A stretch of DNA of 64,000 bases from Telmatactis stephensoni. Lineage: Eukaryota > Cnidaria > Anthozoa > Actiniaria > Isophelliidae. Every line of letters starts with the position of its first letter. Position 1 is the first letter of the stretch. Below the pieces are notes generated by a model, which saw nothing but the letters and a program-made list of their open reading frames with translations, ran no database searches and was not told the origin of the DNA. This document shows positions 12,901 to 23,187 of this stretch, piece after piece. The stretch spans positions 665,501 to 729,500 of the forward strand of contig JALIZF010001803.1 of assembly GCA_029948255.1 (NCBI GenBank), given 5' to 3'. Position numbers and translations under genes: made by a program.

Positions 12901-15900
12901 AGAATGAAAGGATATGGAACTCAGACAGCGTACGTATTGTTTTATCGCACTGGTTGCTCAACGTTGCGTCATTGATTTCGCGCATTTGATCATATCCACA
13001 TGGAAAATGCGCGTTATAAGTAATAAATATTATTATTATTATTATTATCAAGCCACCACCACAGGAAGCCCATACCGACTCATAGAATCTGTCTGTCAGT
13101 CACGATATCTTATTGTTTGTGCTAATAAAAGTTTGTTTGTTTGTTTAGATGTTGGATATCTATTAAGGATGGACTTATCTGGGCCTTCGTTGGTCCCGTG
13201 CTCATTATTATGTGTGTAAGTAGTACTTGTAGTTTTGCTGTTTAATTGGATTTTTATTCGAATTTTCTGTTTATAATTCGCCTTTTTAAAATATACTCGC
13301 ACTCAAAACTGCCTAGCCTCAATCAAACTCACGGATCTCCTCCCTGTCTTTGCCACTAGTCGTATTATCTTAAGCCATACTTCAGGAGGGGTGCAGCATT
13401 ATAGCAATCGAAAACTGTCTAGAGAATCCAGAGGATACCTTTGAAAAGTTATCGAGAAGAAAGTAGACCAAAGTCATCTCAAGAGGATGTGCGAACTCCC
13501 TGCTCCCCTCCCCTAAAATCCGCCTCTGTTGTGAATTTCTAAATCCCTTCTATTGAAAGTACACTCTCTGCCACCTATGCTTCATCCTTCTCAACATCTT
13601 CCCCATCTCTTAATCGTTTTGACACTCGATATTTTTAGATCAATTTGGTAGTCATGGTGATGGTTATTAAAGTTATTCTTGCCTCTGTGACGTCAATCCA
13701 AACCCCTGGCAACACGTCACAAGTCAAGTAAGTCTGAGAACTTTAATAGTGTTTACTTATTATTGGAGGTTTTAACTTTGTTAGAAACCTAACTGTATCG
13801 TTAGATAACGTGGGGGCGTTAGCGGGTCTAGTTTAGCGGAGGAGAGTTTTTTCAATATCGAGTAATAATGGCTAAAAGTGCCAAAAACTATCCCCTTGTA
13901 CAACTTTTAATTCAAATTGTCGTTTTGGATTAATACTCAAACTCTATTTTTATCAGTTAGGAATTGATCTACTAAGATACAATGCCTGCTTGAAATAGTC
14001 GAGTTGTACAAAGTGGTTGTCCTGTATTTTTATTCGTATTTAGGAACTTTCAAGCTGAATGTAAAGAATTATGTGGCAATTGAGCGAAAGAAGGCCTAAA
14101 ACACATTTTCGCAAATTTCACTTTGGATTAACACTTTCATTCAACTTTTATTGATCAAAACCACTTACAAACAACCTAAACTGAAAGTAATAACTTTAGC
14201 TTTGTACAACGGTTATTCTTCAGCTGAATAGTTTTTGTTGCCCATGCCAATGCTTGAACGTTTAAAAGATTCCTCTTACTTGTCTAAATTTACCTCAAAG
14301 TTACTATTTTTAACTGCTATCAATTTCAGCGAATTTAAAGAGATGATCAAAAACAACTTAATCATGCACCCGCTGAAGTCTTTAACTTTTAAGCTCCTCC
14401 CTGAACCCCCGCACCCAAAATTAAACATTAAAAAACGTCGTAGTGATCGAACACGATTAAGTGTGCCCAGCAGCACGAGCAGCTCCTCCTAAAGTCTGTG
14501 CAAACGTTATCCGCCGCGCAACTCTCACGAACGGACGTAAGAAGGCCATGATAGCAGGCGTGTTCTCCCAAAAATGATCAAGTGACTATTTTATTAAGTC
14601 GTCTGTTTGTTAAACATGTTTGAAGTTTGTTTGTGCTCATTTGATCTCTTTTATGTCTTTGTATTTTTCGAAAGGGCGGGTCTCAAAGGCATGGTAGTAC
14701 TATTACCGCTACTTGGTCTTACTTGGGTCTTTGGACTCATGGCGGTCAATGAAAAGACCATTGCTTTCCAGTATGTCTTTGCTATTCTCAATTCGCTACA
14801 GGTAAGTAAAGTCCTCTAGTTTCTTCAGTACGTTTTTTTTCGCTGTCAAGAAAACAAGATGCTACCTCAGGAAGCCCGAGTAACAATGCTTGCTTACAAA
14901 GGCCATCTGGGTAATTTTTGCACACTTGCTCGTTTGACGACCGCAACACAGATGTAGACTCCGGTCCGTCTATCACAGGTAGCCCAAGTAACAGCTTGCT
15001 TGCAAAGGACATCTGGGTAATTTTACGACCGCAACACAGATGTAGACTCCGTCTATCACAGGAAGCCCGAGTAATAACGCCCAATGGCACGTGGTACGAA
15101 CGTGGCATGATGTTTTCAAATTCACGTATTTTAAAAGTTAATTAAATTGATTAATTTTCTTTCAGGGACTTTTCATCTTTGCTTTCCACTGTATTGGAAA
15201 TTCTGAGGTAGGTTTTTAGGAGCAGAGAATGATTGTCTAATCACGCTTTATCAAATGTATACCAAATATGGAATCATCTTGCCAGTTATGGAATTTCTTT
15301 TATCAAATTTTCCGTCCAAATATGGATTTTATTTACTAAATTTGCAACCGTCTTTCCAAATATTGGATTGCTTCTAGAAATATAGAATCGCCTTTCTAAA
15401 TATGGAATTGCCTTTCTAAATATGGAACTGCCTTTCTGATATGGAACTGCCTTTCTAAATATGGAACTGCCTTTCCAAATATTGGATTGCCTTTCCAAAT
15501 ATGGACTGTCTTTCCAAATAGGGAATTAGTTTTCCAAATATTGGATTGCCATTCCAAATATGGAATTGTCTTTCCAAATATGGAATTACCTTTCCAAATA
15601 TGGGATTGCCTTCCCAAATATGGATTTCCCTTTCCAAATATGGTATATCGTTGCTTATTATTATTCTGTAATATAGGTCCGTGTAGCATACAAAAGACTC
15701 CATGAAAAACGAACGCTGGCCAAGATGCCTGAACATTCTCTATCCTCAGGAAACCATCACAAGGTAAAATATTACTAAATTATTATAATATTACTGAATT
15801 ATTAAGATGTTACTGTGGTAACAACGTGTCTGTTCAAGAATTGATGACGTCATAATATTAATCTTTTCTAAGTCTTTAACTTACTAATCTTTAATCTCTT

Positions 15901-18900
15901 TTCACTTGTTTCTGACTGACACGTTACGTCATCAACAGAATGTCGAGGTAAGATGGACTGTATCTCTAACCATTGCTATATACACCTATATTTCAATAAA
16001 CGTTGTCTGGCCAAAGACCCTAAACATATGCGACTCACCCAAAAGGGAGTATGGGTAGAAATTATTAAAATAATAAAACCATACAAATATCAACACCACA
16101 TCCACATCTAGCTTGCTTTACCCTTATACAACACAGAAATTCACTTCTTGATGTCTAAAATCAAGACTAAACCCGAAAAGTGAGTAAGGTTTTGCATCTA
16201 CCCATGCTCCCTTTCGGTCTAGTCGCGCGTGATTTAAGTCTCTCGTGCGACAACCTTTTGTGAATAGGTGTATAACCCATCTACGTGCAATATTATCGCT
16301 AATTTGCCTTCTTTTAACAATTTTTGACGCGCTTAGCTAGTACCACGGCCCCACCTATATATCCCCCAGCGTTATGAGACAACAAACGTAAGCTTGGTTC
16401 ACACGACAGTTGCAAATGCAATCGCAAGTCAATGTACGTGCAAACTTGAGAAATGCAAGTGCAAAATGCAAACGCAAGATATAGCAATTTTCTATTTTCT
16501 TGCGCTTGAGTTTTAGTCGAGTTAATGGAGGTTTATGCAAAGGTACGGTAAGCCATCGTGTTTCTGAAAACACCTCAAGTGCACATGCATGCGTATCTAC
16601 TTAATCCTTATTCATGTGTGAACGTTTGCGTTTACATTTGCAGTTGCAGTTTCATTTGTGTCTTTCGTGTGAATCAGGATTTATAGACAACTTGCATTGA
16701 CATAACAGAGACCACTCAATTTTTCTCTTGTAACACACTACTATACAACTTGCATCGGCGATATGTCGCCTATTTTCAAAATATTATTTTCTACATCTTG
16801 TCTTCTGGATGACACAACACGAATTGTCATTGTCCCCTCGTGTACGCTTTAATACATCACGCGGTGAAAATAAGTATCCATAAAAGAAGATGAGGTAAGA
16901 GAAGGAATCACGCGTAATAGTTTGATGCGATTTTTAGAGTGAATCTGATTGGTCGAGAGCGCGCGAGCTTTCGCATTGCCACAATGGCGGAAAAAGGGTG
17001 TATAACGTTTGTCGATGAAAAGAGTTTAAATTTGCGAAAAAAGGCAAATAGAGTACCAAAAAAAAATCGAAATTGGTCTTGGTTAAGTCGAACTAGTTTG
17101 GAAGAGAACGAAACAAGTGTTCTGAGGAAGAAACAAGTTCTTCGGAGAAAGAAATTAGTAGTTTAATTAGGAAGAAAGTGGAAGTCCAAAAGAAGCCGAA
17201 TGTGGTAGTTCAGAGGAAGAAACTGACAGAGGAAGAAGCAAGTACTTCGGAGGGAAAAAGTAGCATCAAACGGGGTATATGATGGGATTCCTTTCTCTTG
17301 CCTCATTTTCTCTTGCTAGCAATTAATGAACTAGATTCATGCAGTAAAAGTTGTTATATGATGTAGGTCGTAGATTCATGTAGATTCATTGTTTGTAGGA
17401 TTTCAAGAGACGGATGAACTCGCGTGAAACTAACTCCACTGGAGATGAAGATATTATTGTTACGAAAGCCATCCGTAGTGTCTCAGGTACTTCCCTATAT
17501 TTGTTCGCGTTACGCTAGCTTGCATTACAAAGGAAATTCATTACCGCGTCACAATTTGATAAATGTTTCTCATTACAGTTTTATACAGTTTTAATATGTG
17601 AAACTTGATGTCTGGTAATCTCATCGTATTTTTGTTACAAAACCAACGGCTCGTGTACGGGAAAGTATTCTCCCTTGTTCTCAAATCCTTGACTTGAATC
17701 TAGTGGTTAAAGCCATTGCAGCGATTCAGTTATCAGTTTAACATTTTGTGTTTTTTAGATGTAAAACTGAGTGGTGGTCAAGATCACGTGGCCATGCAGA
17801 CTGTAAGTTAATAACACATGTGCAGTGTAAATTGATAACACATGTGCAGTGTAAATTGATAACACATACACGGTCTAAAATTATAATACACAGAATTTAA
17901 GACACACTAAAAAGATATCAAACCCTAACGTAAAGCTTTGCTATAACTCTGTTATCGTTCGGGTTCGACCAAATTATTTAAAAAACACACAAATACCCTA
18001 AAGTTTTTGAAGACACAGGAAGCCCAGATGTTAAAATTTTAGCATTAAACATTGATGTAATGATTCTCTTGTAGTTCGGAGATGCTGATTCGGGTCGTTG
18101 GTCACTAAACTGTCCCTCACCCGACCCCCCGTAAGTATCATTCTTAATCTTAAATCTAAAAAGCATAAACTATATATACAAATACATTGGTCGAGCCTTA
18201 TTTAAATGGAGTAGCCTAAATTTACCCAGTAATGCATTGCAAGTTGCACAAGTCCCATACGCTCAGATGCATTGTTTAATGTAATGTAATGCAATATAAG
18301 ATAACGTAAAATGTATAATGTATGTTTAAAGGTAAACTAAATCATGTTGAGTTGTTAAGTTTTAGCGAGGAACTCATTGCAAGAAGTCGGTTAGGCATAG
18401 TTTTGCCAGTCCATACTAAATAAACGAGCTGCGACGACCATGTATAAATGACATGAGAATTCTCGGAGCATTAATACGTTGATTAATACGAATACTAGGT
18501 GCGTCAGTTATCAACCACCAGCCAGCAAGAGCCCACGACGAGAACCTCGTGCCGCCCCTACTCTTACTGACGGTAAAACAACACACTTCCTTGCTTGAGA
18601 CATTGCTAAACTGCGCTTACTAGTAATACAACTTTCAGACTTTACGTAACACAAGTTTTCCATTAACATCCTCCTTAAACTGCTAAAACTTTGCCTAACA
18701 ACTTTGCCATCACTTCTGTCGGCCCTTGACTTGCTGAAACTTTGCCTAACAGTAACACATGCAGTGTTTCAAGAAGTAATTAACTAATTCACTGCAACAT
18801 CAAATTAAGATTCTGTTCTATTTGGGATTGAAAAACTTTAATCATTTCAACTTTTTCCATTGTATACTTAAAAGTATATTCTCTAAAAACAGTTAAATCA

Positions 18901-19931
18901 ATTAAAATTAAATTAAACTAAACGAATAAATTGTTTAATAGCTGCGCTTTTCTGTTTTCTAAGAATTGCTGTATTTGCTTATTATTGTCAGTATATTGTT
19001 GCCGTCCCAACTACTTATTTGTCTTCTGTCCGTCGGTCTGTCTGTCTGTCTGTCTGTCTGCCTGCCTGCCTGCCTGCCTATCGGTCCTTCCGTCCGTCCG
19101 TCGGCCTGCCTGCCTGCCTGCCTGCCTGTCTGTCTGTCTGTCTGTCTGTCGGTTTGTCTGTCTGCCTGTTGGTCTGTCAGTCTTTGTTTGGATCCTTTCA
19201 CCTGTTATAGTTTCAAAAGCGTGTTTGTCATTCCATTGTTTTAATTAGCAAACGTTACATTTCTGTATCTTCAAAGTGTCTTTATAAGGGCCCATCTACA
19301 TCTATTATATAGCACTAGTGACACAAACATAAGTACAAGCAACATACAGTTCTTAATTTGTCTTTTCACTAGTGACATATATAAGCATAAGCACAGGCAA
19401 ACATACGCAGACTCAGTAATATGTACTGCCCAATAGCAGTGCTTGTCTTTTCACTAGTGACATATATAAGCATAAGCACAAGCAACATACACAGACTCAG
19501 TAATGTACTGCTCATTAGCAGTGCTTGTCTTTTCACTAGTGACATGAGCATAAGCACAAGCAACATACACAGACTCAGTAATGTACTGCTCATTAGCAGT
19601 GCTTGTCTTTTCACTAGTGACATGAGCATAAGCACAAGCAACATATACAGACTCAGTAATGTTCAAAAGGAACAATTATCTTGAAGCTGAGACAGAATTC
19701 TACCTCTCGACATGGAATTACCAAGAAGTGTATGCACGTTTTCTCTTCTTCAATGTATCTAGTATCTTATAATCTAGTATCATAATGATTTCATTATTTC
19801 TTTCATATTCAGTCCCCCAGCAACCTACCACACCCAGAGAAAGCTATAGAAGTAACAGAAACATGCCTGAAAGAAACAGATTTGTAAAAGGTGAACCAGA
19901 AGGACAAATGAATGGATATCAAAGATTCTAA
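908..19931 (+). CDS. Adhesion GPCR with Gly-rich repeat and WSC ectodomain (5' partial)
   Basis: Exons read by splice sites with consistent phase: 908-1000, 1364-1444, 2131-2213, 2560-2725, 3315(or 3297)-3860, 4057-4197, 4417-4497, 5580-5668, 6050-6248, 6748-7038, 7841-7923, 8086-8277, 8688-8771, 9224-9329, 9626-9763, 9895-9955, 10317-10428, 10679-10731, 10825-10948, 11405-11508, 11860-11962, 12171-12324, 12863-12929, 13149-13215, 13639-13727, 14675-14801, 15166-15207, 15677-15763, 15939-15947, 17399-17486, 17759-17802, 18075-18130, 18499-18572, 19813-19931. This gives about 1,316 codons plus a TAA stop. Order: Gly-rich repeats, WSC, linker, GAIN-like region, GPS, 7TM, tail. Family B2 adhesion GPCRs self-cleave at the GPS and signal from the plasma membrane through a tethered agonist; the ligand here is unknown. 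The 5' end is outside the window. The class is secure from the GPS plus 7TM; the exact ortholog group is not assigned. Confidence 0.85.
1013..1200 (+). repeat. (CTGT)n microsatellite in GPCR intron 1
   Basis: Degenerate TGTC/CTGT tetranucleotide repeat beginning 12 bases after the exon 1 donor. It explains the Cys/Leu/Ser-rich open frame that runs on from the exon. Confidence 0.85.
1590..1830. repeat. Dispersed repeat R1, copy 1
   Basis: About 240 bases resembling segments at 21640-21945, 42295-42535 and 42780-43060. The shared run is a 'gaatata-c...ttttgg...gagtttgg' stretch followed by a 'tgagttttgcc' end. This copy ends in a GCATGCGC-type palindrome. Probably a small non-autonomous transposon. 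Confidence 0.5.
1946..2060. repeat. Dispersed repeat R2, copy 1
   Basis: Resembles 11690-11850: both contain a 'ggtaaaatga-cg-accgtcggcctcaagttta' core. Intronic in the GPCR gene. Confidence 0.45.
2299..2515 (+). repeat. (TTCG)n / (ATTC)n compound microsatellite
   Basis: TTCG tetranucleotides (about 2300-2400) grade into ATTC tetranucleotides (about 2400-2510) inside GPCR intron 3. Confidence 0.9.
2866..2992 (+). repeat. (TCTTT)n microsatellite
   Basis: Nearly perfect pyrimidine pentamer array of about 25 units in GPCR intron 4. The [10 protein letters not shown] and KEKKRKEKK open frames over it are artefacts. Confidence 0.95.
4649..4886. mobile_element. Foldback MITE in GPCR intron
   Basis: Terminal inverted repeats start TAGACGACTTT and end AAAGTCGTCTA. 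Inner matching parts include AATGGCGG / CCGCCATT and GAACGAGGCC / GGCCTCGTTC. Non-coding and about 238 bp. Confidence 0.7.
5741..6008 (-). mobile_element. tRNA-derived SINE-like sequence
   Basis: On the minus strand 6005-5937 reads like a tRNA: an A-box-like part (TTCAGTTGGTTGAGCG) followed by a perfect B box (GGTTCGATTCC). Acceptor arms do not pair well, so it is a SINE head rather than a tRNA gene. The 3' limit is uncertain. Confidence 0.5.
6748..7038 (+). other. WSC domain exon of the GPCR
   Basis: A single exon encodes about 97 residues with the WSC cysteine framework: GCYV near the start, then STCLKFC, ACHCE, CNTSCPG and YRCGG. WSC domains are eight-cysteine carbohydrate-binding-type modules known from yeast stress sensors and polycystin/kremen-type animal proteins. 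The exon is phase 1 at both ends, so it is a cassette that can be gained without breaking frame. The preceding intron (6249-6747) holds nothing recognisable. Confidence 0.8.
7242..7349. mobile_element. MITE family M1, copy 1
   Basis: Shares with 20343-20571 and 40459-40595 a left end like TTTCGTATGAGTGTGAAACG, an inner CGCCGTGCCGTGACC and a right end TTTTCACAG...ACGAAATC that is the inverted left end. Embedded in the TGACGTA-rich intron 10 of the GPCR. Confidence 0.6.
7549..7716. mobile_element. Foldback MITE in GPCR intron 10
   Basis: Inverted ends of about 33 bases: CCGTGCGTCTGTACTCTAATAG on the left and its complement on the right, separated by about 100 bases. Confidence 0.7.
8995..9022 (+). 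repeat. (GAT)n microsatellite
   Basis: Short run of ATG/GAT triplets within GPCR intron 13. The remaining 450 bases of this intron show no other structure. Confidence 0.8.
9381..9480 (+). pseudogene. Decayed tandem copy of GPCR exon 14 and its donor
   Basis: Matches 9267-9358 (3' half of exon 14, the splice donor and about 29 bases of intron) with scattered substitutions. The donor has changed from GTAAGT to TTAAGT, and no acceptor precedes it, so it is unlikely to be spliced in. Confidence 0.8.
11590..11850. repeat. Dispersed repeat R2, copy 2, with a tRNA-like B box
   Basis: 11690-11850 resembles 1946-2060. Just before it a B-box-like GAGTTCGATCCC near 11640 hints at a tRNA-derived SINE head. 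Limits are uncertain. Confidence 0.4.
12045..12123 (+). pseudogene. Decayed partial copy of the GPCR TM3 exon
   Basis: Matches 12141-12220 (intron end, acceptor and first ~50 bases of the TM3 exon). The copy has lost the AG at the junction (..cat instead of ..cag) and lacks two bases of coding sequence, so the downstream exon is the functional one. Confidence 0.8.
14868..15072 (+). repeat. Two-unit direct repeat in GPCR intron 26
   Basis: Two ~95-base units share 'caaaggCCATCTGGGTAATTTT' and 'gaccgcaacacagatgtagactccg'. They are bounded by three 'acaggAAGCCCGAGTAA' segments. Confidence 0.75.
15262..15645 (+). repeat. ~18-bp minisatellite
   Basis: About 20 imperfect units of the CCTTTCCAAATATGGAATT type fill the intron before exon 28 and stop about 30 bases before its acceptor. 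They produce [16 protein letters not shown] repetitive open frames on the minus strand, which I treat as artefacts. Confidence 0.9.
15979..16272. mobile_element. MITE family M2, copy 1
   Basis: Ends are inverted (TATACACCTAT...GTTGTC and GACAAC...ATAGGTGTATA) with inner inverted GGGAGTATGGGTAG / CTACCCATGCTCCC. A related copy lies at 30993-31288. Confidence 0.7.
16391..16681. mobile_element. MITE with GGTTCACACGA ends
   Basis: Inverted ends GGTTCACACGA / TCGTGTGAATC flank AC- and TGCAA-rich sequence. The end motif resembles the element at 31851-31998. The rest of the intron (16682-17398) shows no clear structure except a Lys/Arg-rich open frame at 16939-17166 without coding support. Confidence 0.5.
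19025..19180 (+). repeat. (CTGT)n / (CTGC)n microsatellite
   Basis: Compound tetranucleotide tract in the last GPCR intron. Cys/Leu/Ser- and Arg/Gln/Thr/Asp-rich open frames over it are artefacts. Confidence 0.9.
19359..19670 (+). repeat. ~80-bp tandem minisatellite
   Basis: Four units begin TTGTCTTTTCACTAGTGACAT at about 19359, 19443, 19524 and 19603 (period 85, 81, 79). It lies about 140 bases before the acceptor of the last GPCR exon. Confidence 0.85.
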
Positions 19932-19970
19932 ACACTCCTGTATCAATAATATTTTACCGCTATAATGTAT

Positions 19971-20112
19971 AGAGTACAAACACTAAAGTGTGCAATACTT
20001 TGCACTATTTAGTACTAAATAGTACTAATTAAACAATAGAAAACAAAAGAATTTGCATAATTTAGCACTATTTAGTACTATTTATGTTGCACACTTTTAG
20101 TGTTTGTACTCT
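19971..20112. mobile_element. Foldback MITE just downstream of the GPCR stop
   Basis: Inverted ends AGAGTACAAACACTAAAGTG and its complement, with inner ACTATTTAGTACTA runs. It begins about 40 bases after the stop codon, so it probably forms part of the 3' UTR. Confidence 0.75.
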
Positions 20113-20342
20113 AGCAAACCTAGAGAGAAAAGATTTCGTATAAATCTTTAAAACTTGGGCACACCTGCGCATTTGCACGACACACGTTAAGATACACGGA
20201 ACGGCACATAACACGGAACGTTACGTAACACGGTACGGCACGTAACTCTGTACGACACGGAGTATTACTCGATTCATTCACGGGTCGAACGTTTCCAATG
20301 ACTAAGACCTAAAATGGTCTACTAAGGTGCAGTACAATGAGC

Positions 20343-20571
20343 AGATTTCGTATGAGTGTGAAACGGACCGCGCTGTGCCGTGACCTTGTCAGTATCGTGA
20401 TATCCATAAAAATATTCGAAATTCTTGCGTTCATCGCAGAACGACAAACGTAGCACGGTACATTACCCGCAAGATGGTACGGCACACTCAAAACTCTACG
20501 GTATAATTACACGCAGAACGATACGGTCACGCCATGGCGTGCCGTGAGTTTTCTACATTCATACGAAATCG
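20343..20571. mobile_element. MITE family M1, copy 2
   Basis: Begins AGATTTCGTATGAGTGTG and ends with the inverted CATACGAAATC. It is longer than copies 1 and 3 and contains several CGTGCCGTGA/ACGGCAC motifs in both directions. Confidence 0.65.
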
Positions 20572-21639
20572 TCCCTAATATATTAGTAAAGGGGATAGGG
20601 CGAAAAACACAAGGGCTTCGATTAGATTCTTATGCTTATCGTTCATACGTAGAGATATTTGGATGAGGCCAAACAGGCTTTTATACTGTAAATAGAGATT
20701 ATTTAAAACTGTTGTAATGTATAAATAGATATTAGGTATTGTAACTCCAGGGCATGGCTGATTGTGGAACGGTGCGGTGTATCACGGTTGAACTCAACCA
20801 AAAGGGAGCAGTCCTGTAAGGCGTACACTTCTTTAGAACCAACAGGACCCACTGTAAGGTGGACACCCCTGTATTTGATGTCTAAGACGGACATCCTCGT
20901 ACACCCCTGTATGCTGCTGTACTAAAGCCCGGGCACATGGCATAACTTTTCTTGCATCTTTGTACGCAACTCCAGAATTGTAGCCAACGTGTTTCCTAAC
21001 CTACCAGATACTCCTAATGCTACAGAAAAAGTTATAGGAGTTGAACTGTGTTGCACGCAACTGTTACCTTGACAACTGTTGCCAACAGTGATAAGAAAGT
21101 TAGCGTAGTAGAATATAGCACGTGCAGCTGCAAGAAATTGTTGGCAACGTTGCGCGAAAAATCGGAGGCAGCGCGCCATGCTATACTACTCCAACTTTTA
21201 CTAGAAAAAGAATGGATGTTTGTAGCTCTACATATTTAGTTATTAATGTATGTTATTTTATTGATTCAACAAATCAAGTGCATAATCTAGAATACTTCTG
21301 TTCTTTGCTGAAAAAGAGAGTATAAACTTAGGTGAGCCCCGGAATAAGTACTTTCTCAGTTTTGATTGCGGACTTCCTTTGGTGTGACGTATCACTCTAA
21401 ACCGGTCAAACAGGTTTTGACTGTTGTATTGAGGGGGTCTGGGTATCGGGATGATCCTACATTGCCTAACACTTCTTAGTAATTGTGATTTGCGAATAAA
21501 TCATTATTCACACAAAATACCTCGCAGTTTTGTATCTTGCTGAGAAAAAAAAAATTTCAAAAGGTAAGTAAATGCGAAAAAAGTGGAACATTGACCAACA
21601 GTACAGGGCTGCAGTGGTGAATAAATGCGAATAGAACTC

Positions 21640-21945
21640 ATATATAGGGAGGAAAGCAGAAGTGAGTGTGTGGACCCGCGCCAAAACGACTGTGCAAGTT
21701 TTCGCGGGCTTTCGCGCGCCTGTGTCTTTATCAAAGGAATCCCAAGCAATATATTTAGAATTGTTTTCTTTAGGCTTTCCCATATCATATCTTTGAGATT
21801 AATTTTGAGCACGGGAAGAAAAGAAAATACTGTGAGGAAAAAGGCAGGTGATAGAATGTACTGCAAAGACCTTAATCTCAATGTTTTGGGACTAAGTTTG
21901 AGTTTCGCCGATTTGACTTCCAAATATTTAGGCCAATATTGAGGA
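21640..21945. repeat. Dispersed repeat R1, copy 2
   Basis: Shares with 42295-42535 and 42780-43060 the run 'ggaatcccaa-caatat-ttta', then 'ttgagnttaattttgagcacggaagaaaa', then 'ggcaggngacagaatatactncaaag'. Any open frame through it is not conserved between copies. Confidence 0.6.
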
Positions 21946-23187
21946 GGACTGGGGAGGTATGCATAAGTGATACATTATCGAGTATGTGTGTGTGTGTGGG
22001 GGGGGACTAATTATTGGAGTTTTCTTCCATTTGTCAGTCCCTGTCTCTTGTTGCTTACTTTAGGCAAATAAAAACAAAATCAATAAAAAGGTGGTACGAA
22101 TCGAACGAAGAGTGCATTGGTGTTGATTAGAGCAGAAACCGCAGTGTAAATGGTGCCTGATGGTAGAGATTTTTCTGATTTTTTTCCTTTTTTGAGATTT
22201 TTCTAAGACAAATAACTGAATGTCACTAAGAATGTGTGTTGCTTGGCTACGGCTTTCTTTACAAAAACTAAAAATCTACTTTAAATACTGTTTACTCAGC
22301 AAAGTTCAGTATGATAGTCGCACTTCGACAGCTATCAAAATCGAAAATGAAATGACTTTTTGCGGCTAGATAAAATGGATTTTTAATATTACTATTGATG
22401 TCATATTCAAATTATCTTCAAAATTTTGTTGTTTCATCTTATTTGTATATACAGATATCATTTGTTTATATCGATTTTCAATCCATAATCCATTTGAAAA
22501 TATTTGCCCTTTTCATGTATTTATTCGTATATTTATTTATATGAATTTGCGCTCTTATTTCTGCCTGTTTTTCATTAATCAGTCTCACAACACAATTTAA
22601 CAATTCATTCATTATTTTGAATATCAGTCGTGTAAAAAGGTACAATATTAATCAATATATTGTAATTTTCGAAAGAAAAGCGTCCCTAAATTCAACGTCT
22701 TAAATTATCAAGTGTGATCCTCGCATTTGACTAATTTTTAAATTCAGACATTCTTTTATTACTTCAAAATGCTAATTTGTTATACTGGTTTTAATATTTT
22801 CTATGTCAAGGATAAGTTTGTAGTCTTTGTGCTTGATTGCAGGTGTAGTTTGTAAAGTCAACAAATATCTTAGCCAAAATTTGCACTTGTCAAAGGTGAA
22901 ATAATAAAATTCATTTAGGAGGCGTTGTGAATGCCAGTTGGCTAAGTTAACCCTCTTCGAGATACTATTCATGCTTGAAAACTTGATTTGACGGAATCAA
23001 TCCTTTTTTGGGGAAAGGTTTGCAACACTATTTCTTCAATATTTAAAGAATTATCCAATGGCGCTATGGTAAACTTTGAACATAATAAGTAACAATGCTG
23101 AGTAGTTTCTTGTCACCTTGAAAAAATAACGAAGTTGATGAACCAAATTACAAAGCTGGGGCAGTTTGATATCGAATTGAGTATCAG

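Larger units (their letters stand above)
11405..15207 (+). other. GPCR seven-transmembrane core (exons 20-27)
   Basis: Hydrophobic segments appear in order, roughly one per exon: TM1 ([20 protein letters not shown]), TM2 ([17 protein letters not shown]), TM3 ([20 protein letters not shown], a typical B2 TM3), TM4 ([11 protein letters not shown]), TM5 ([13 protein letters not shown] continuing into [12 protein letters not shown]), TM6 ([16 protein letters not shown]) and TM7 ([20 protein letters not shown]). The LGLTWVFGL and LNSLQGLFIF motifs are hallmarks of adhesion GPCRs. All phases join without a break. Confidence 0.88.
15677..19931 (+). other. GPCR cytoplasmic tail and stop (exons 28-34)
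   Basis: Small exons encode a basic juxtamembrane part ([12 protein letters not shown]), a nine-base microexon at 15939-15947 and a Ser/Arg/Pro-rich tail ending NGYQRF before TAA at 19929-19931. The phases of all seven exons fit together. Nothing resembles a PDZ ligand at the terminus. The unusually divided tail suggests room for alternative splicing (inference). Confidence 0.7.
20113..23187. other. Intergenic region between the GPCR and PAN/EGF genes
   Basis: No exon is supported. It holds MITE M1 copy 2 (20343-20571), a repeat with TTGC-ACGCAACTG motifs near 20930-21200, dispersed repeat R1 copy 2 (about 21640-21945) and a short TG/G tract near 21985-22005. The rest is AT-rich with no recognisable structure. 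Confidence 0.6.

Noticed and set aside
15286..15736. [12 protein letters not shown] repeat protein on the minus strand
   Set aside because: It follows the minisatellite unit, exists in more than one frame, and lies inside an intron of a well-supported gene on the other strand.
16939..17166. Lys/Arg-rich 75-codon open frame in a GPCR intron as a separate gene
   Set aside because: It has no domain, no splice context and lies in low-complexity purine-rich sequence.
19355..19670. Possible CRISPR array (regular ~80-base repeats)
   Set aside because: Direct tandem repeats without unique spacers in a eukaryotic intron.
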